From NCBI RefSeq assembly GCF_018812025.1, contig NC_063054.1:34165396-34229395 (forward strand): a stretch of 64,000 bases of DNA. Reading direction: 5' to 3'. Below are positions 59,932 to 64,000 of the stretch, one piece after another. Position 1 is the first letter of the stretch; each line of letters starts with the position of its first letter. The stretch is from Megalobrama amblycephala. Lineage: Eukaryota > Chordata > Actinopteri > Cypriniformes > Xenocyprididae. The position numbers were made by a program, and so were the translations under genes. Under the pieces are notes generated by a model that was not told the DNA's origin, searched no databases, and saw nothing but the letters and a program-made list of their open reading frames with translations.

Positions 59932-61651
59932 TACGACTGAAGATTTTTCTAGTCGACTAGTAGTCATTTATTTAAGCGATTAGTAGACTAATCGAATGTG
60001 TATATTAATAAGCCATATTAGTCATGATAATGAGCCTTTAATTGCCTATATATAATACATAGCCTAATCAGCGCTCAAGCGCATGCATAAAACTTGCCAC
60101 AGCGGTCCGGTGTCGTGAAAAACCAGCAAAGAGACTGTCTACATTTTTTTTATCATTTATAGATAAAGTTTTCTGTGTTTTCAGCTGCAGAGATGAAGTC
60201 GACAATGCTGACTTGTAGTGGACGCGCCTATATGAACGTTTCATACAGAATATTTGTTTTCCACTTGAATTGGTTGACAATCACTTGACATTTCAAGCTT
60301 TCTATAGATATATTTCTCATTTCTGTGATGTCAGGTATACTCTGGTTTATTTTTTTGACACGTTCAAGTTCACAGAGAACGAGACGGCAGAAAGCGCATC
60401 CTATTTGTTTACTTCATTTTACAAAGGCACGTTTTCTTGTTATTGTGAGTTTACACAGTTTTGAGTGATGTATTACTCATATCTGTATGGGCAAAAATGA
60501 TGGAGTATTTTAAGTTGTTTCCGCTGTTATGAGGAAAAAAATGCAAGTGATCGCGCTGGCGCCTCCATATCTTGCAGTAAGCGCTATACTTTAGCTTCCA
60601 CACTCGACACAAACACTTGGATATGCGCAGAATAATAGCATACATTTATAGGTTAAAGGATTAGTCCACTTTTAAATACACATTTCCTGATAAATTTACT
60701 CACCCCATGTCATCCAAGATGTTCATGTCTTTCTTTCGTCAGTCGAAAAGAAATGAAGGTTTTTGAGGAAAACATTCCAGGATTTTTCTCCTTACAGTGG
60801 ATTTCAATGGCTACCAACAGATTGAAGGTCAAAATTACAGTTTCAGTGCAGCTTCAAGGGCTTTAAACGATACCAGATGAGTAATAAGGGTCTTATCTAG
60901 CGAATCGATCGGTCATTTTCGAAAAAAATACAACCGTTTATGCTTTATAAACAAAATATCGCCTTGAACGTACTTTCCGCTTCCGCATTCTTCATAACGT
61001 TTACGCTGAATGTCCTACGCCTTCCCTGTTCTACTTACGGAACGAACGCGGCGCCAGTTTCGTTTTTTTCCGTAACTTGGACATTCAGCGTAAGCGTTAT
61101 GAAGAATGCGGAAGCGGAAAGTACATTCAAGGCGATATTTTGTTTACATAGCATAAACGGTTGTATTTTTTTCGAAAATGACCGATCGATTCGCTAGATA
61201 AGACCCTTATTACTCATCTGGTATCGTTTAAAGCCCTTGAAGCTGCACTGAAACTAATTTTGACCTTCAACCTGTTGGTAGCCATTGAAATCCACTGTAA
61301 GGAGAAAAATCCTGGAATGTTTTCCTCAAAAACCTCCTCGACTGACGAAAGAAAGACATGAACATCTTGGATGACATGAGGGCGAGTAAATTTATCAGGG
61401 AAAGTATATTTAAAAGTGGACTAATCCTTTAACGTTAGAGCAAGCAGCCATGTAAAGTTGCTATTACATGTTTCAAATGATAATTACATACTGTAATTAC
61501 ACACCACAAGGACCCGCCGTTAACAATCTGTCCGTCACGGCAAGTTTTTTTTTTTTTTTTTTTTCTGCGACTAAATGACAAAATTTTTGGTCAACTACAG
61601 TAAGCCTCTTCTAGTTGATTAACGATTAGTTGAATATTGGGGGCAGCTCTA
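59932..61651. mobile_element. hAT-like element with perfect 8-bp TSD, left tip lost, carrying a nested foldback
   Basis: Flanks GTTTCTAT at 59924-59931 and 61652-61659 are identical. The right end is GGGGGCAGCTCTA; inside are TCTAGTCGACTAGTAGTCAT on the left and AACTAATCG/CGATTAGTTGAA steps on the right. The left edge reads TACGACTGAAG, lacking the roughly 10 bp TIR tip that should complement the right end. It lies in the klhl29 intron. Confidence 0.85.
60653..61432. mobile_element. TTAA-flanked long foldback, 'AAAGGATTAGTCCAC' family
   Basis: Begins TTAAAGGATTAGTCCACTTT and ends AAAGTGGACTAATCCTTTAA. The two arms of about 350 bp are nearly perfect complements, for example GAATCGATCGGTCATTTTCG against CGAAAATGACCGATCGATTC and TCCGCATTCTTCATAACG against CGTTATGAAGAATGCGGA. 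The loop of about 65 bp includes GAACGCGGCGCCAG. Nested in 59932-61651; a shorter relative is at 27747-28107. Confidence 0.95.
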
Positions 61652-61659
61652 GTTTCTAT

Positions 61660-64000
61660 GTGACATCTCCAGTCTGCAGTCTTCTGAAATAGGTTTTGAA
61701 GCACCATTTGTAACGTATTTACGATTTTCTCTGCCTTTTTCTTGCCATATTCCATTTCCCACATCCCTGTATCCTTTATGCTTTACATTATTAAGCAGAG
61801 GATGACAAATAACGGCAAACAGATATATGGCGCCCGTTCCGTCTAATGATTCCATACAGAGGAAATTACCTCTGTAATACCCGAAGACCCTTCACAATGA
61901 CAGGTTTTACTCACTCTATCCTTCTTCACATGAGGTAAATGGCCAAGAAACAGAAATAATCACATCTTTTCATGAGCAGGCAAATGACTGACAGCCCGAC
62001 GCACGGTTGTGAACACGGAAAAGGTCGTCGAGCCGAATATAAGAGAGAGGCTATCAGCCTTTGCTTTCTGACAGAGAAATTGTCTCCCAAACGATTACAG
62101 CTGGGCCAATTTATTACACCTATGAATAATTCACGTGGCTGCGTTCAAGGTTTTGTTTTGTTTTTTTTCCGCACTTTCGACTGATGCGTCTTGTTTGAGA
62201 AGCCATGCACAGAAGCGATCTGTAAAACAGCCGCCGGATTTAATGGTTGAAAAGGAAGTGCGAGATGGGCTCTCGCTTGGCGGCGTGACTGCCAGGTGCT
62301 TCTCATTAAAACCCCCCATCGCTCGGCTTTGAGTGACGGTCCAGATAACGCCCTCTTTTTATAGCACTCCATCCAGCATCAGTCACAGCAAGCGTTGCCG
62401 GATTGATCGGGCGGCATAACCCAGGGGGAGGCGTCGTCTTCTGTAACAGGAGCGCAGTTCTGGCGCCCCCCTGGAACACATCTTTATTCCCCTCACAAAA
62501 ACCGCTGCTTTTGTGCCGAGTCACTTCATTTAAACTCCCAGAGTGCTTTGTGTGCATCACAAGCACGTGCATCTCTCAAGCAGTTTGAGTTGCCGGCGCC
62601 ACAGGATCAGCTCCGTTAAGTCCTAATCTCACCCTACGCAATGCTCTTTATCTGTTTGTCGTCTCGTTTTCAAACCCAACGCTGATGCTATCAGCAGAGC
62701 TCATTGTTGGGTTTGGCCCACGTTCTGCCTGCCACCGTAACTCGAGGGGCTCGAACGTCACGCCAAAGCTCAGTATGCTGCTTTGATGCTGAAATCCTGC
62801 CACCGGCAAGACGTCTCAAGGTTTCGATCAAATGGGGGACCTGTATCTGGCACAATGGAGACATGAGAGATTCAGCTTTTTGAGAGTGAAACAAGACAAC
62901 AACAACAGTTCGTGCCACCAATTTGCAGAGGTGTCTCGCTCAATTTTTGGGAGAGGTGAAACGCGGCAGAGAAAAGCTATTAAAAAACGAAAGAAAGAGG
63001 AAAGGAGTCGTTTGAATAGCTAGATTCCCAGAGAGCCGAGTTGAAAATGGGGTGAGGACATCGGCAACAACCTTCGGTACTCAATAAACAAGCTTTTTTA
63101 TGTGAAACTACTTCAGTCAAACCCATCTCACACTTCTTTTTCACTCTGATGGATGTCTCAAAGTATTGCTTGGCCAATTGACATGCTTCAAGCATGTTTT
63201 TATAAACACTGGCTACCCTTCGTGCAGGTAGTTTCGAGACCTAGGGGATGTTTGTCGACGAGGCAGCTCGAGGCGGCCCGACGCGGTCTAACTGAGCACT
63301 AACAGAGACCAGTGGTGAGGCTGGGAGCCGGTTCAGTGATAACTCATCAGACTGTCCAGAGGCTCCCTGAATCACTTTTTAATGTGCCTGTACTCTAAAG
63401 ACGCCCTGCAATCTTGTGTAATTTGTACAAGCAATTGTTTGCAATCTATTCTCTACCATCCACGTGGCTTCCAGTGGCACTTTGCCTGCTTGACCTTCAC
63501 TGACAGCTTGTCTTGTTGGCACTGGCTGAACTAGTGTTTGCTCAGTAGTGTTTACTACGGACTGCAGGTCTTCAAACAACAGAATCGCACTGGGACTTTG
63601 AGGAAATGAACCTTTTAAAAGCCTTTAGCGTGAGGCTATTGACTGTGGGCATGGCAGGGGAAATATGAATGGAACTCCCTCACTCTGGGAAAAAATGGCC
63701 TATAGGAAAATTACACAAAGACTTGCAGGCCTGTCAATCAGTGAGAAAGAGCCAAAAACTATTGTTGCCAGGAAAGATGTAGTATTACTCCTGAAACAAA
63801 TCGTCCCATTTACAAATGCTAGCATTTATCCTTGTGTTGTCAAGTAAAATTGCGACAGTAATACATTATATTATTATTTATAAATACACACGCACACAGT
63901 TACACAACTGTATGCTGAAAAATGTGTTAGTATTTGAATTGAATAGTACATAGATTATTGTTTATTACAGTTTAATGTTAAATTCATGAACAGTTTTTTA
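61660..64000 (-). other. klhl29: klhl29 intron, unique GC-richer sequence
   Basis: About 2.3 kb almost without recognisable repeats and with higher GC than elsewhere (notably 62200-62560 and 63220-63560). Many short open frames on both strands lack splice context. No kelch or other klhl29 exon was recognised. The low repeat content could reflect conserved regulatory sequence; unproven. Confidence 0.45.

Overview
The window comes from a teleost fish, most likely a cyprinid. It is AT-rich and intron-dominated, with GT-AG introns and long dinucleotide runs. It carries a dense load of short inverted-repeat DNA transposons of the kinds abundant in carp and zebrafish relatives. Species cannot be fixed from the sequence alone. 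No prokaryotic or viral gene organisation is present.

Two protein-coding genes can be supported, and they converge. On the plus strand are the last five coding exons of atad2b (AAA+ ATPase/bromodomain nuclear protein): 3425-3544, 35749-36327, 36792-36922, 49088-49216 and 53058-53099. All reading-frame phases fit across the four introns of about 32.2, 0.46, 12.2 and 3.8 kb. The stop codon is followed by a probable 3.2 kb 3' UTR with poly(A) signals near 56282-56310. On the minus strand are the last two coding exons of klhl29 (59646-59502 and 59389-59206), encoding the final two kelch repeats and the C-terminus; the rest of klhl29 lies beyond the right edge. The tail-to-tail ATAD2B/KLHL29 arrangement matches the human 2p24 neighbourhood as I know it, which supports calling ATAD2B rather than ATAD2.

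The remainder is intron and intergenic DNA filled with repeats. 1-1716: Tc1/mariner relic, a 0.9 kb tetranucleotide satellite and a small terminal-inverted-repeat (TIR) MITE. 3545-35748 (intron): hAT-like elements with 8-bp target duplications (TSDs), TTAA-flanked foldback MITEs, a solo LTR with a 5-bp TSD, a SINE tail, a 240-bp inverted duplication, AT and TG runs, a degenerate GTTA-rich array and a tandem duplication split by a MITE. 36923-49087 (intron): four more foldbacks and several hAT-type miniatures. 49217-53057: two TTAA foldbacks, one inside a palindrome that extends past its borders. 56595-58293: nested elements between the two converging genes. 59932-61651: a hAT-like element carrying a 780-bp near-perfect foldback, inside a klhl29 intron.

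I found no CRISPR array, rRNA, tRNA or operon, and no convincing novel gene system. The most unusual signals are structural: palindromes reaching beyond transposon ends, hAT elements that keep their TSD but have lost one terminus, and a duplication that preserves the empty site of a MITE. Several unique, GC-richer intronic islands could be conserved regulatory DNA, but only a cross-species alignment could show that.
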